Below, piece by piece: positions 48,711-57,182 of a DNA stretch of 64,000 bases; the first letter of the stretch is position 1; every line of letters starts with the position of its first letter. This stretch comes from Acanthopleuribacter pedis. GTDB lineage: Bacteria > Acidobacteriota > Holophagae > Acanthopleuribacterales > Acanthopleuribacteraceae. The notes under the pieces are model-generated. The model did no database searches. It worked only from the letters and a program-made list of their open reading frames with translations, and was not told the origin of the DNA. The translations under genes and the position numbers were made by a program. The DNA lies in assembly GCF_017377855.1 (NCBI RefSeq), contig NZ_JAFREP010000012.1, positions 1 to 64,000 on the forward strand. The letters are read 5' to 3'.

Positions 48711-50078
48711 TCAGTCAATCCAAATGGTTTTGACGTTGACAAATTCGCGAATGCCGAAGATCGATAACTCGCGGCCGTAGCCGGAGTCTTTCACCCCGCC
48801 GAAGGGAAGGCGTGGGTCGGATCGCACGAAGCTGTTGACGAAACAGGCGCCCACGTTGAGTTGCTTGGTGGCAATTTCACGGCCGCGTGCCCTGTCCGCG
48901 GTAAATACGGCCGCGCCCAATCCGTAGGGGCTCTGGTTGGCTAAGGCGATCGCGTCGGCTTCGTCTTTTGCGGTGATAATGGAGGCGACCGGGCCGAACA
49001 ATTCCTCGCGGAACGCCGGTGCGTTCAGCGGGACGTCGCCGAGTAAGGTTGGCGGGTAATAACAGCCCGGTCCCGGCGGTAAGGTACCGCCCAAAAGTCT
49101 TTTGGCGCCCACGGCGACACTTTCTTCTACCTGGTGGTGCAGTTCATCGCGCAGGTCTTTCCGTGCCATTGGGCCGATGTCGAAACGGCCCGCCATGGGA
49201 TCACCGAAGGTTTTGTTGTTCATCAGTTCGAGCACCTTTTGGGTGAACGCCGCCGCAATCGGGGCGACGACAATGAACCGCTTGGCGGCGATGCAGCTTT
49301 GCCCGCTGTTAATCAGACGTGACGTGACACATGCGTTTGCGGCCAGGTCCAAGTCGGCGTCCGCCAAAATGAGATAGGGGTCGCTGCCGCCTAACTCCAG
49401 CACCACCTTTTTTAAGTGGCGCCCCGCTGTTTCAGCCACCGCGCGTCCCGCGCGGGTGCTCCCGGTAAGGGTCACCGCCTTAATTTGGGGTTGCGCGATT
49501 ATGTCGCTGACGACGTCCAGCTCGGCCACCAGCAATTCGAAAAGGTCGGGCGGGAAGCCCGCGTCCTTGACAAGACGTGTCATGAGTTGGGCACAACCCG
49601 TCACGTTGGGTGCGTGTTTGAGCATCACCGTGTTGCCGGCCATGAGTGCCGGCGCGGCAAAACGGAACACCTGCCAGAAAGGGAAATTCCAGGGCATGAT
49701 GGACAGAATGACCCCGAGTGGTTCAAAGGCCACAAAACTGTTGGCGGCTTCGGTGGGGAAGGGTTGGGGCGCGAGAAATTTGGTGCCTTTTTCGGCGAAA
49801 TACTCGCAAACCCAAGCACATTTTTCCATTTCCGAGCGGCCCTCGTGGAGGGGTTTTCCCATTTCGAGTGCCATTAGGCGCGCGCCCTCTTCCGCGTTGT
49901 CGCGCAACTGTTTGGCGAGTTCTAACAGGCAGCGGGACCGTTTTTCAAAGGACGCGTTGCACCACTTTTGCTGTGCATGATCCAAGCGATCTAAGACGGC
50001 CAGGGCCTGGTCGCGGTTGATCGTCGGGTAGACGGCAAGCTGTTCGTCAGTGGCCGGGTTAACGGATGTAAAAGCCAA
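48711..50078 (-). CDS. Aldehyde dehydrogenase (succinate-semialdehyde type)
   Basis: 455 aa NAD(P)-dependent aldehyde dehydrogenase. Cofactor and catalytic motifs: IMPWNFPFWQ near 120, LTGSTRAGR near 205, VVLELGGSDP (general-base Glu ~225) and NSGQSCIAAKR (nucleophile Cys ~263). The length and the LGGSDPYLILADAD segment resemble the Sad/YneI branch of succinate-semialdehyde dehydrogenases. With the adjacent aminotransferase it would convert an omega-amino compound to the omega-carboxylate. Starts at the ATG at 50078. Confidence 0.9.
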   Translation of the reverse strand: MAFTSVNPATDEQLAVYPTINRDQALAVLDRLDHAQQKWCNASFEKRSRCLLELAKQLRDNAEEGARLMALEMGKPLHEGRSEMEKCAWVCEYFAEKGTKFLAPQPFPTEAANSFVAFEPLGVILSIMPWNFPFWQVFRFAAPALMAGNTVMLKHAPNVTGCAQLMTRLVKDAGFPPDLFELLVAELDVVSDIIAQPQIKAVTLTGSTRAGRAVAETAGRHLKKVVLELGGSDPYLILADADLDLAANACVTSRLINSGQSCIAAKRFIVVAPIAAAFTQKVLELMNNKTFGDPMAGRFDIGPMARKDLRDELHHQVEESVAVGAKRLLGGTLPPGPGCYYPPTLLGDVPLNAPAFREELFGPVASIITAKDEADAIALANQSPYGLGAAVFTADRARGREIATKQLNVGACFVNSFVRSDPRLPFGGVKDSGYGRELSIFGIREFVNVKTIWID

Positions 50079-50234
50079 AAAGAGCCTCCTGCAGATCTCC
50101 CAGGTTCGGTGGGGATTCAGGAAACGGAGTACAAGGTCGAAGGCGTTCGAACCTGGTTATGGTGAATTTATAACAGCATAGCACAGTTTTGGTTCACTGC
50201 TACTCAGGTGCGCTTTTTGACAGTGTGCGGCGGG

Positions 50235-50516
50235 TTAAACCCGGTGGAACAGCGCTTCCAGTACCGCGCTTTTTTTGCCGACTTGGACCGCGAAAATGTG
50301 GCCGCCGTGGATGTCGTGGCGGCCGCCGCCATGAACCACCGCGACCACGCGGTACAGATAGGCACGTTCGCCGACTTCCAACTCAATCAGCTCGTTGTGG
50401 CGGGGGAGGGTGGCGAAATCACGGGCGCCCATGCCTTCCCACATGCTGTTGCCGGGGTTTTTTACGAGAATAAAAGCGGTAATGGTTGGGTGGCTGGTTT
50501 CTTTTGATTGCGGCAT
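50235..50516 (-). CDS. Small conserved-looking hypothetical protein
   Basis: 93 aa. It begins near ETSHPTITAFILVKNPG and continues with beta-rich sequence (LIELEVGERAYLYRVVAVVHGG, HIFAVQVGKKSAVLEALF). It looks like a small all-beta domain. It lies 21 bases after the NRPS-like gene on the same strand, with AGAGGA about 12 bases upstream of the ATG, so it is likely co-transcribed. No family recognised. The opposite-strand frame in the same place is less protein-like. Confidence 0.55.
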   Translation of the reverse strand: MPQSKETSHPTITAFILVKNPGNSMWEGMGARDFATLPRHNELIELEVGERAYLYRVVAVVHGGGRHDIHGGHIFAVQVGKKSAVLEALFHRV

Positions 50517-50537
50517 CCGGGGAAAAAATCCTCTCGC

Positions 50538-52523
50538 TTAGGTTGGCACGTCCCCGGTGCTGCTGTTGATACGGTAGCCTTGGACCCGGACGTGTTCGGT
50601 CATCGATCCCAAATATACCAAATTTCCGTCCTCTTGGCGGTAGCCAAGGTCACCGGTACGGACCATTCGCAAGCCTGGTCGGAAGGGATCTTCGACGAAG
50701 CGGTGCGCGTGGGGTCCGTCGTGCAGATAACCCTGGGCCACGGCCGAACCGCTGATGCAAATTTCACCGATTAATCCGGGCGGTAACAACTGCAAATTGT
50801 CGCTTAGGATGTACACACTGAAATCACCCAAGGCCTTGCCCACCGGCAGGTGGTCGCCGCAAATGTCTTCCGGGTAAATGTGGTAAAAGCTGATCCAGCC
50901 GCCGGTTTCCGGGGTTCCATAAACGTTGAAGAAGTGATGGGATTGCGCGTAGCGGCCCGCCAGTTCGGCCAAACGCGCTTTGCCTTTGGTCATGATCACG
51001 CGCAAATGGGCCAGGGTCTCGGGTTCGAGCTGTGCCAAGACGTCGGGCGTGAAGGCCGCGATGGTGACCCCGGTTGCGGTTAAAAATGAATGCAGCCGTT
51101 GTTGGTTCTGCAACAGGGCCGGGTCGAACAAAACCCCGGCCGCGCCCGCGGTCCAGGTGGTCAACAGCTCGATGGGACTCATTTCCGCGGCCGGTCCATC
51201 AACCAATAAAACGCGGTCGCTCGGCGTGAGATCGAAACCCTCTGCTTGGATCCGGGTGCTGTTGGCCAGCATCGCGTGGGTTAGCGGGATAAACGCCTCG
51301 TTTTGTGCGCTGTAAACGATCAACGCGGTGTCCGCCGCCTTGACCAGAATCGGTAGGTTGGCGATGTCGTCGCGCCAGAACAAACGGTGTAGGTGAAGCT
51401 GTTTGCCGCGCGCGGATAGATTCTTAGCCGCCGCCTCATCGGCCAGTATGGTTAAATGCGGGTCCAGCGCTTCCAACCGCGCCGCGGCCAAGTCGGGCTC
51501 CTGATCGCGGTCCATCGGGCAGGCGATGGCGCCTGCTTTGAGAATACCCAGCAAGGTGATGGCCGAGGTCAAGCTTCGGTCCGGGTACCAAGCCACGCGA
51601 TGGCCGTGGTTGACCGCGTGTTCCGCCCACAGGGTGGCCGCCAAAAAGTTGGCGCGCTGGTTGAGCTGGGCATAGGTTAATTTCTCGCCATCACTGAATA
51701 ACGCGGTGTGATCCGGTTGTTTGCGGCAGGTTTGCTCCCAGTTGCTGATCAGCGTTTGCGCCGTCGGCGCATGGTTGACCGGCCCGTAAAAATGGAGCAT
51801 GCGTTTTTGCTGGTTCTCGTTGAGTACCGACAAACGGCCGCAGGGCAGGGTGGGATCTTCGAACTGACGCAAAACGTGCTGCCAATGTCGGCAGAACTCT
51901 TCCAGGAACGCGGCGTCGAAACGGCTGCTTTCGGCGTCCAGGCACCATTGGGTGCGACCTTCTTCGCGTTTAAGGAAGATGCACAGCGGGTAATCGGTGG
52001 ATTTGGGCGTGTGATGAATGCGGTTGTAGGCCAGCAAGATCGGGGAGGTGGTGCCACTCAGGTGGAACGCCTCGTCTTCAACTTCTTCCAACTCGAAATC
52101 TTGGTACTGATAACTGTCGTCGAGGGTTTGGCGCACTTGGGCCAGGAAATCCACCGTGCTTTGGCGCGGGTTCAATTTTTCGATAATGCTCACGTGGCCG
52201 CCGGCCGGGCGAAAGCGGAAGCCGGGCGTGTCGACGATAATGCAGGTTTGGCGGGCGTAAATTCCCAGCACCTGGTGGAGGGCGGCCAAATGGTAAACAA
52301 ACGGGGTGACCGGATTGTCGTCCGGTTGCGGTTCGACCAAGTCGGCAACCGCCGTGTCGAGGGTAAAACGGAATTGAAAGCGACCGGTCGCATCGGCGGC
52401 TTGTTGCTGCCGCACGCACTGAAAGTGGAACGGTTGCTCAATCCGGGTCAACCGTTGGCGCCAAAAATCATGGTGTTTGCGGCGCTGATCGCTGTTGTGT
52501 AGAACTTGGGTAACCGTACTCAT
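50538..52523 (-). CDS. Truncated NRPS-like protein: half C domain plus degenerate A
   Basis: 661 aa. The first ~220 residues match only the C-terminal half of a condensation domain (HHDFWRQRL... then FVYHLAALHQVLGIYARQ ... RFDAAFLEEFCRHWQHVL); the half with the HHxxxDG active site is absent. An adenylation-like domain follows with LTYAQLNQRANFLA, NVYGTPETGG and RTGDLGYRQEDGNLVYLG. However, the A3 loop reads IVYSAQNEAFIPL instead of YTSGSTG.PKG, and the protein stops at VQGYRIN, before the A9/A10 subdomain and its catalytic Lys. There is no PCP. Catalysis by the usual route is therefore unlikely. It is the first gene of the amine/amide array. The ATG at 52523 has GGGAG upstream. A longer frame to 52643 exists but starts poorly. 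Confidence 0.82.
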   Translation of the reverse strand: MSTVTQVLHNSDQRRKHHDFWRQRLTRIEQPFHFQCVRQQQAADATGRFQFRFTLDTAVADLVEPQPDDNPVTPFVYHLAALHQVLGIYARQTCIIVDTPGFRFRPAGGHVSIIEKLNPRQSTVDFLAQVRQTLDDSYQYQDFELEEVEDEAFHLSGTTSPILLAYNRIHHTPKSTDYPLCIFLKREEGRTQWCLDAESSRFDAAFLEEFCRHWQHVLRQFEDPTLPCGRLSVLNENQQKRMLHFYGPVNHAPTAQTLISNWEQTCRKQPDHTALFSDGEKLTYAQLNQRANFLAATLWAEHAVNHGHRVAWYPDRSLTSAITLLGILKAGAIACPMDRDQEPDLAAARLEALDPHLTILADEAAAKNLSARGKQLHLHRLFWRDDIANLPILVKAADTALIVYSAQNEAFIPLTHAMLANSTRIQAEGFDLTPSDRVLLVDGPAAEMSPIELLTTWTAGAAGVLFDPALLQNQQRLHSFLTATGVTIAAFTPDVLAQLEPETLAHLRVIMTKGKARLAELAGRYAQSHHFFNVYGTPETGGWISFYHIYPEDICGDHLPVGKALGDFSVYILSDNLQLLPPGLIGEICISGSAVAQGYLHDGPHAHRFVEDPFRPGLRMVRTGDLGYRQEDGNLVYLGSMTEHVRVQGYRINSSTGDVPT

Positions 52524-53150
52524 GGACGTCGCTTTCTCCCACGATGGGGGGTGGTGTTGGCGAGGTTGGCGGCCTGGGGGTTTGTTATCCTGTTCAAACG
52601 AGAATGCCTGGAGAAGGTTTCTCGATGTGCAGCGAAAGTCCATAATGCTGAAGATCGATTCAGAGCGAAGGGACGCGCCATAAAAGGATCCGTGGATCGT
52701 GGCAAAACCCGGTGGAACACCGATGGTATCAATCGAGCGTAAGCCCTCTGCCTTTCAAAAAAGGCGTGTCCTGGTTCGAGTAACGCGGACGGGATGGGTG
52801 GGGCGGAATGCGTGCCGGTGTGCGCGGCATTAAGGGATAAGGTCCGCCGACCGTAAATCGTCCGGGCGATAGAAAATCGTACAGGATTGAGGACAGGCTC
52901 ACATTGTGCCACGGCCCGCGTCACCTGAAAAGCTGAATCCCATCGAGGAACCTTTCTGGTTATCCGTGGTTAAGCGTGGGGGAAAGCTGAAAATCATTGT
53001 AAATTCAGTGTTTTGGGTTGATCAGGTGGCCAGGCCGGCTCCGGTTCTTCGGGTGTCTGCCTAACCAGAAAAGATCAACCTGTGATTGATCTCACGTGCG
53101 TTCGGCCGGTTCCCCTCGTGTAATGCCATGGTTTTGCGTGGGGCACAAAA
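52524..53150. other. Intergenic region upstream of the amine/amide array
   Basis: About 630 bases without a convincing gene. It should hold the promoter of the 52523 gene. Several short frames exist but none has protein-like composition, and I see no repeat shared with other parts of the window. Confidence 0.5.
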
Positions 53151-53177
53151 AAAGCCCGCCGAATGAGGCGGGCTTTT
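53150..53177 (-). terminator. Intrinsic terminator of the His-rich gene
   Basis: On the minus strand AAAGCCCGCC pairs with GGCGGGCTTT around a 6-nt loop (TCATTC) and is followed by a T-rich run, 26 bases beyond the stop codon at 53203. Confidence 0.9.
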
Positions 53178-53202
53178 CGGGTTGAAATCAACCGCGGGTA
53201 AC

Positions 53203-53550
53203 TTATGCGAGGGCGACGGGACCGTGGTTGTCGCAGTGGCCGTTGTGCTGGTGGTGCAGGTGGCCGTCTACCAAGTAGTCGACATGGTCGCCGTGAGGAA
53301 CGGCTTCATGGCCGCAATCGGCGCCGTGAACGTGGTCGGCGGCGTGGGCTTCGCAAGCGTGGCCGTCGGTGCAGGCGGCGGGGTTTTCGCCGGAAACCTC
53401 AAGGGCATGCTCATCAACGTGATCGCCGTGTACGTGGTGCATGTGACCGTCGTGCAGGTAGTCAACGTGATCGCCGTGTTTGACAGCAGTGTGGCCGCAG
53501 TCAGGGCCGTGGGTGTGCGCGTGGTTCGCGTGTACCTTACATTCAGACAT
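53203..53550 (-). CDS. His-rich metal-binding protein (two-repeat)
   Basis: 115 aa, about one quarter histidine. It consists of two related units: HGPDCGHTAVKHGDHVDYLH then DGHMHH, and HGADCGHEAVPHGDHVDYLV then DGHLHH, each with DCGH, HGDHVDYL and DGH.HH. The centre has a Cys/His cluster (CTDGHACEAHAADH). No signal peptide. Small His/Cys-rich proteins of this kind are usually cytosolic zinc or nickel buffers. A strong GGAGG lies 6 bases before the ATG, with a good promoter and inverted repeat upstream. It is divergent from a metal transporter and near an ArsR/SmtB gene, so metal-responsive expression is likely (inference). Confidence 0.85.
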   Translation of the reverse strand: MSECKVHANHAHTHGPDCGHTAVKHGDHVDYLHDGHMHHVHGDHVDEHALEVSGENPAACTDGHACEAHAADHVHGADCGHEAVPHGDHVDYLVDGHLHHQHNGHCDNHGPVALA

Positions 53551-53586
53551 AACAAACCTCCGTAGAAGTGCATTTAGGCTTTTTTA

Positions 53587-53640
53587 AACACTTCATCAAG
53601 TGTTCAAGTGTATTCTTGATTGGTTGATAAATCCTGTCAA
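53587..53640 (-). promoter_or_regulatory. Promoter and candidate ArsR/SmtB operator of the His-rich gene
   Basis: Minus strand: TTGACA (53635-53640), a 17-base spacer, then AAGAAT (53612-53617). Just downstream lies a perfect inverted repeat, AACACTT-CATC-AAGTGTT (53587-53604), overlapping a tandem TCAAGTGT. That is where a repressor would block initiation. The ArsR/SmtB protein at 56181 is the obvious candidate, but binding is not shown. Confidence 0.5.
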
Positions 53641-53819
53641 CCCCTTCCTGTCTGTTTTTTCGCGATGGGTCTGGCTGTCGGGCGGTGTCCGGCGCGTCCG
53701 TGGTTTTGAATGTTCCTTCCCGGTTTTGAACCGTGAAACCGAAACAGGGTGAGCGTGCCTTGTCACTTGTTGCCCAAATTTTGTCCGGGGCCTTCGGAAT
53801 TCGGCTTAGAATGTTTCTA

Positions 53820-53988
53820 CCTAAGAAGCGCTGACGCGGCGATTTTGGCTAAACCTTTGGGCTGCAACGGCCTGTAAAAATGCTCAGGGCCAACGGGTGC
53901 GGACGTGCGCGACCCTGGTCCGCTTTTTCCAAACCATTTTGCTCCAGATCTTTAGCCAAATTTCCTCACGCTTATCGCGCCGCTTAGG
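53820..53988. repeat. MITE-like element A2 (CCTAAG ends)
   Basis: 169 bp, the second copy of the 37897-38067 element in the same orientation. The outer arms (CCTAAGAAGCGCTGACGCGG) are almost unchanged, the loop region differs, and the right arm changes so as to stay complementary. It ends 55 bases before the ZIP-permease start codon and so occupies that gene's likely promoter region. Confidence 0.8.
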
Positions 53989-54043
53989 TTTTACCCTTTG
54001 CCCGGGTACACCCCAATCCTTTCGTAACCTAGAGACAATCCCC

Positions 54044-56029
54044 ATGCTGTTAATTAGTTTATTGCCCTTGTTTGCCGCCCCTCTTTTGCACATCCTTTGC
54101 CAACGCAACACCACGCTTGCCAAGACGATGGACGGTTTCATCTTCATGGCCATCGGTGGCTTAATCCTGATGGATATCCTTCCCGCCGTGGTTTACGCCG
54201 GTGGCTGGTGGACCTTGCCCCTCCTTCTTCTCGGCTTTTTGGTGCCGACCCTTTCCGAGCGGGTTTGGCACAATGTGCGCGGCGTTCACCGCGCCGCTTT
54301 GGTATTTGGTTTGGTGGGTTTGTTTATCCACGCCGTTACCGACGGTGCCGCTTTGGTTCACACCGGTGGGGGCGATCATGGACACGGGCATCATCACGAC
54401 CACGAAAGCCTGCTTTCTCTGGGTGTCCTTTTGCATCGAATTCCTATCGGACTGACCATTTGGTATTTTGTGCGGCCGCAGTTCGGCCGCATCGCCGCCT
54501 GGGGCGTTTTGTGTTTGATCGCATTGGGCACCTTCGTTGGTTATCACCAAGCGGAGGCGTTGCTGGCGCCACTGAGTACCGCCGGCATGGCTTATTTCCA
54601 AGCATTTGTGGTGGGCTCCCTCCTCCATATTTTGTTCCACCGACCCCACGCCGATGGGGAATCCTGCGATCACCATCACGGCAAAAGCAATTGGGCCGAG
54701 GGTTTTGGCAACCTCTTGGGCGTTCTTTTTGTTGCCCAGTTTTCCCACCAACATCATCTGTCCGAAACCGCCTGGTTTGACGAAATGACCCACGCGCTGC
54801 TGGACCTCACCCTGGAAAGCGCACCGGCGCTGGTGCTGGCTTACGTGCTGGCCGGGTTGGCCACCTCGTTTGTGCCCAAGTCCTACGCCCAATGGATGGG
54901 GCGTGGTCGTCCGCTGATGCAGTCCTTCCGCGGGATGGTCGTCGGCTTGCCGTTGCCGGTGTGTTCCTGTGGGGTGGTCCCGCTTTACCACACCCTCGTG
55001 CGCAAAGGCGCACCGCCCACCGCCGCCATGGCCTTTTTGATTGCCACACCCGAGCTGGGCATTGATGCGGTGCTGATTTCGCTTCCTCTGCTGGGCGAAA
55101 CCATGACGGGGATTCGCATAGTCGCCGCCGCGCTGGTGGCCTTGACCGTGGGGATCTTAATCGGGCGGCTCGCCAAACCCAATGAGGAACCCTCGGCGGC
55201 CATGAATCTGGCCGAAAACCAAGACCTAACTTGGCAACAAAAGGTCAAACAGGGTTTTACCCACGGCATGGGCGAATTGGTCGATCATACCGGGCCTTGG
55301 ATTCTTTTCGGCCTGTTGATTGCCGCCGCCATGCAGCCCTTCCTCGGCAACGGCATGCTCAGCCAAATCCCGGCCGGTTGGGAAGTTCCCTTGTTCGCTT
55401 TGTTGGGTATGCCCCTATATGTATGTGCTTCCGGGGCCACACCCCTCATCGCCGTGTTTTTGTTCCACGGCGTTTCGCCGGGCGCCGCGCTGGCCTTTTT
55501 AATTACCGGCCCGGCGACCAATGTCACCACCTTTGGGGTTTTGTCGCGCCTTCACGGCCCCAAAATCGCCGCGGCTTTTGGCGGAGCGACCTTCGTCATT
55601 ACCGTGCTCTTGGGTTTTGCCACCAACTGGTTGGTTCCCGAGTTTGATCCCAAGCCGGTCATCGGTGAACACCACCACGGTTCACTGCTGCAAAACGGCT
55701 CCACCGCCATCCTCATTCTTATGTTCGGTTATTCCTGGCTGCGACGCGGTGCGCGCGCCTTCCTGGGCGAGCTAATCACCCAAGGCCACGACCACGACCA
55801 TGATCACGACCATGGACACGGGCATGGTCATGCACACCACCATCACGGTGATTGCGGGCACGACCACGGCCATGGGCACAAACACGACCACGGACACCAT
55901 CAGCATGATGACCACGGGCACGATCACAAACCCGACGATGGCCACAACCACGCCCATGATCAGGGTGATTGCGCGCACGATCACGGCGTTGGAAAAGGCC
56001 GCGGGCACCACAACAAAGAGGGGCGCTAA
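54044..56029 (+). CDS. ZIP-like / SO_0444-type permease fusion metal transporter
   Basis: 661-aa polytopic membrane protein. Residues 1-~230 resemble a ZIP transporter: FIHAVTDGAAL and LGVLLHRIPIGL correspond to the metal-binding helices 4 and 5, with a His-rich loop (GGGDHGHGHHHDHE) between them. From ~250 a COG0701/DUF318 permease follows, with GLPLPVCSCGVVPLYHTLVRK, a Cys-Ser-Cys metal motif, and later ATPELGIDAVL and ITGPATNVTTF. The C-terminus is a ~90-residue His/Asp/Gly tail. The permease part matches SO_0444-type Cu/Zn efflux proteins; fusion to a ZIP unit is unusual. The ATG at 54044 gives a normal first helix, whereas the longer frame upstream reads through the repeat element. Likely role: zinc or copper export, regulated with the neighbouring His-rich protein and ArsR gene. 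Confidence 0.85.
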   Translation: MLLISLLPLFAAPLLHILCQRNTTLAKTMDGFIFMAIGGLILMDILPAVVYAGGWWTLPLLLLGFLVPTLSERVWHNVRGVHRAALVFGLVGLFIHAVTDGAALVHTGGGDHGHGHHHDHESLLSLGVLLHRIPIGLTIWYFVRPQFGRIAAWGVLCLIALGTFVGYHQAEALLAPLSTAGMAYFQAFVVGSLLHILFHRPHADGESCDHHHGKSNWAEGFGNLLGVLFVAQFSHQHHLSETAWFDEMTHALLDLTLESAPALVLAYVLAGLATSFVPKSYAQWMGRGRPLMQSFRGMVVGLPLPVCSCGVVPLYHTLVRKGAPPTAAMAFLIATPELGIDAVLISLPLLGETMTGIRIVAAALVALTVGILIGRLAKPNEEPSAAMNLAENQDLTWQQKVKQGFTHGMGELVDHTGPWILFGLLIAAAMQPFLGNGMLSQIPAGWEVPLFALLGMPLYVCASGATPLIAVFLFHGVSPGAALAFLITGPATNVTTFGVLSRLHGPKIAAAFGGATFVITVLLGFATNWLVPEFDPKPVIGEHHHGSLLQNGSTAILILMFGYSWLRRGARAFLGELITQGHDHDHDHDHGHGHGHAHHHHGDCGHDHGHGHKHDHGHHQHDDHGHDHKPDDGHNHAHDQGDCAHDHGVGKGRGHHNKEGR

Positions 56030-56180
56030 GGATTCTGTTTTCGCGGGCGCGGGGGGACACCCACCGCAAACAGAACCGAATATCCCCTAAAACTGGGTCT
56101 TTGGTTTGTAATTGTGGTGCCGGCTCTTTAAGATTTGTTCAGACTTAATGATTGAATTTTGCACAAAAAGGCCGAACTGT

Positions 56181-56534
56181 ATGACGCAAGACCCCACTGA
56201 CCTGCCCGACCACGATCATGACCACTCGGCCATCCGCGCCCTCGATGGTGTCAGCGACGACACCTTGGAAAAAGCCGCGCGCATTTTCCGCGCTTTGGCC
56301 GATCCATCACGCTTGAGGTTGCTGACCATCCTCTCCCAAGGTGAAGCCTGCGTTTCCGAGCTGGCGGACAAGGACCAGCTTTCAACCGTATCGCAACGGC
56401 TGCGTACCCTGCGCGCCGAAAACCTGGTCACGCGCCGTCGCAACGGCAAGCACCTGATCTACAGCCTGTCCGACGACCACGTGCTCGACATGATCCGAAA
56501 TGCACTGGCCCACGCCGGCGAACCCCACGAATAA
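56181..56534 (+). CDS. ArsR/SmtB-family metal-responsive repressor
   Basis: 117 aa winged-helix repressor: ARIFRALADPSRLRLLTIL, then ACVSELADKDQLSTVSQRLR (recognition helix), then a beta hairpin, VTRRRNGKHLIYSL. The last helix carries D-D-H-V-L-D...A-H-A-G-E, i.e. DxH, ten residues, then HxxE. That is exactly the alpha-5 zinc site of SmtB/CzrA. The N-terminus adds DHDHDH, possibly a further ligand. It starts at the ATG at 56181 with AAAGG upstream; a longer frame has no support. It follows the transporter by ~150 bases and probably derepresses the transporter and His-rich gene when zinc is high. Confidence 0.9.
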   Translation: MTQDPTDLPDHDHDHSAIRALDGVSDDTLEKAARIFRALADPSRLRLLTILSQGEACVSELADKDQLSTVSQRLRTLRAENLVTRRRNGKHLIYSLSDDHVLDMIRNALAHAGEPHE

Positions 56535-57182
56535 CCAAAACGCCCGCAAACCTCAGTTGCTGCGACCCCGTTTACCGATTTCCTATGGGTTAGGGTGGTC
56601 GGTCGAGATGTTTTGTCCGGTTTGGCTGTTTGTCGCGCTATGGTTCAGCAGACAAAGGGGTTAGAAAAAAATAACTGTCGGGTTTTTTCAACCGGTTTTC
56701 TCTAACGAACCATTTCCTTGCCTTGTTTGAAAGGCTCGTGGTTTTTTAATTAAGTTTATTTAAACAAAAGGTTTAGGTGGTCTTGTTGGAGTTGGCCCGG
56801 GGTTTGCCTTAGAGAAGGGCGTACAGTGATTCCGGTGTTTTCCCGACAGCGCACCATGCGTTTGTCGTGTCCCGATTGCCGCTTCGTCTTGAATGCCACG
56901 GTTGTTTTCCCACCTGGTGTTTTTACCGCCTGGCGGCAAAGGGTTGGGTTGAGCCTTGAGATGTGGTGTCCTTAGGAAACCACATCTTAGGCTCGCCTTT
57001 TTTTTATCCCCATTGATATTTCGCGCCATTGTTCCGATGAAGGTTTTGACGATCATCGCCCCTAACCGCCGACCTTGAGAACCGGACCTCAGTACTGGGT
57101 CGCCGGCGTGTCGGGGTGACTCCTGTCGTCACAGCCGCCTTGGGACAGGGTGCGGAATTGTGATCCACAAGGGAGGTTTCAC
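56535..57182. other. Non-coding gap between ArsR and SIMPL genes
   Basis: About 650 bases. The left part (56600-56770) is AT-rich; the right part is GC-richer. I see no gene with protein-like composition, no shared repeat and no clear terminator. The promoter for the SIMPL gene must lie near its right end. Confidence 0.5.

Noticed and set aside
53182..53565. Plus-strand valine-rich frame opposite the His-rich gene
   Set aside because: An artefact of His codons read on the other strand; the minus-strand gene has promoter, ribosome-binding site and terminator.
55780..56010. CA/AC-rich low-complexity stretch that looks like simple-sequence DNA
   Set aside because: It encodes the His/Asp-rich metal-binding tail of the transporter in frame.
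56140..56160. TTCA...TGAA imperfect palindrome before the ArsR gene as an operator
   Set aside because: Orientation is opposite to the usual TGAA...TTCA SmtB-type site and the arms are only four bases.
56112..56180. Longer start for the ArsR-type gene
   Set aside because: The added residues do not match the family and the ATG at 56181 has a suitable ribosome-binding site.
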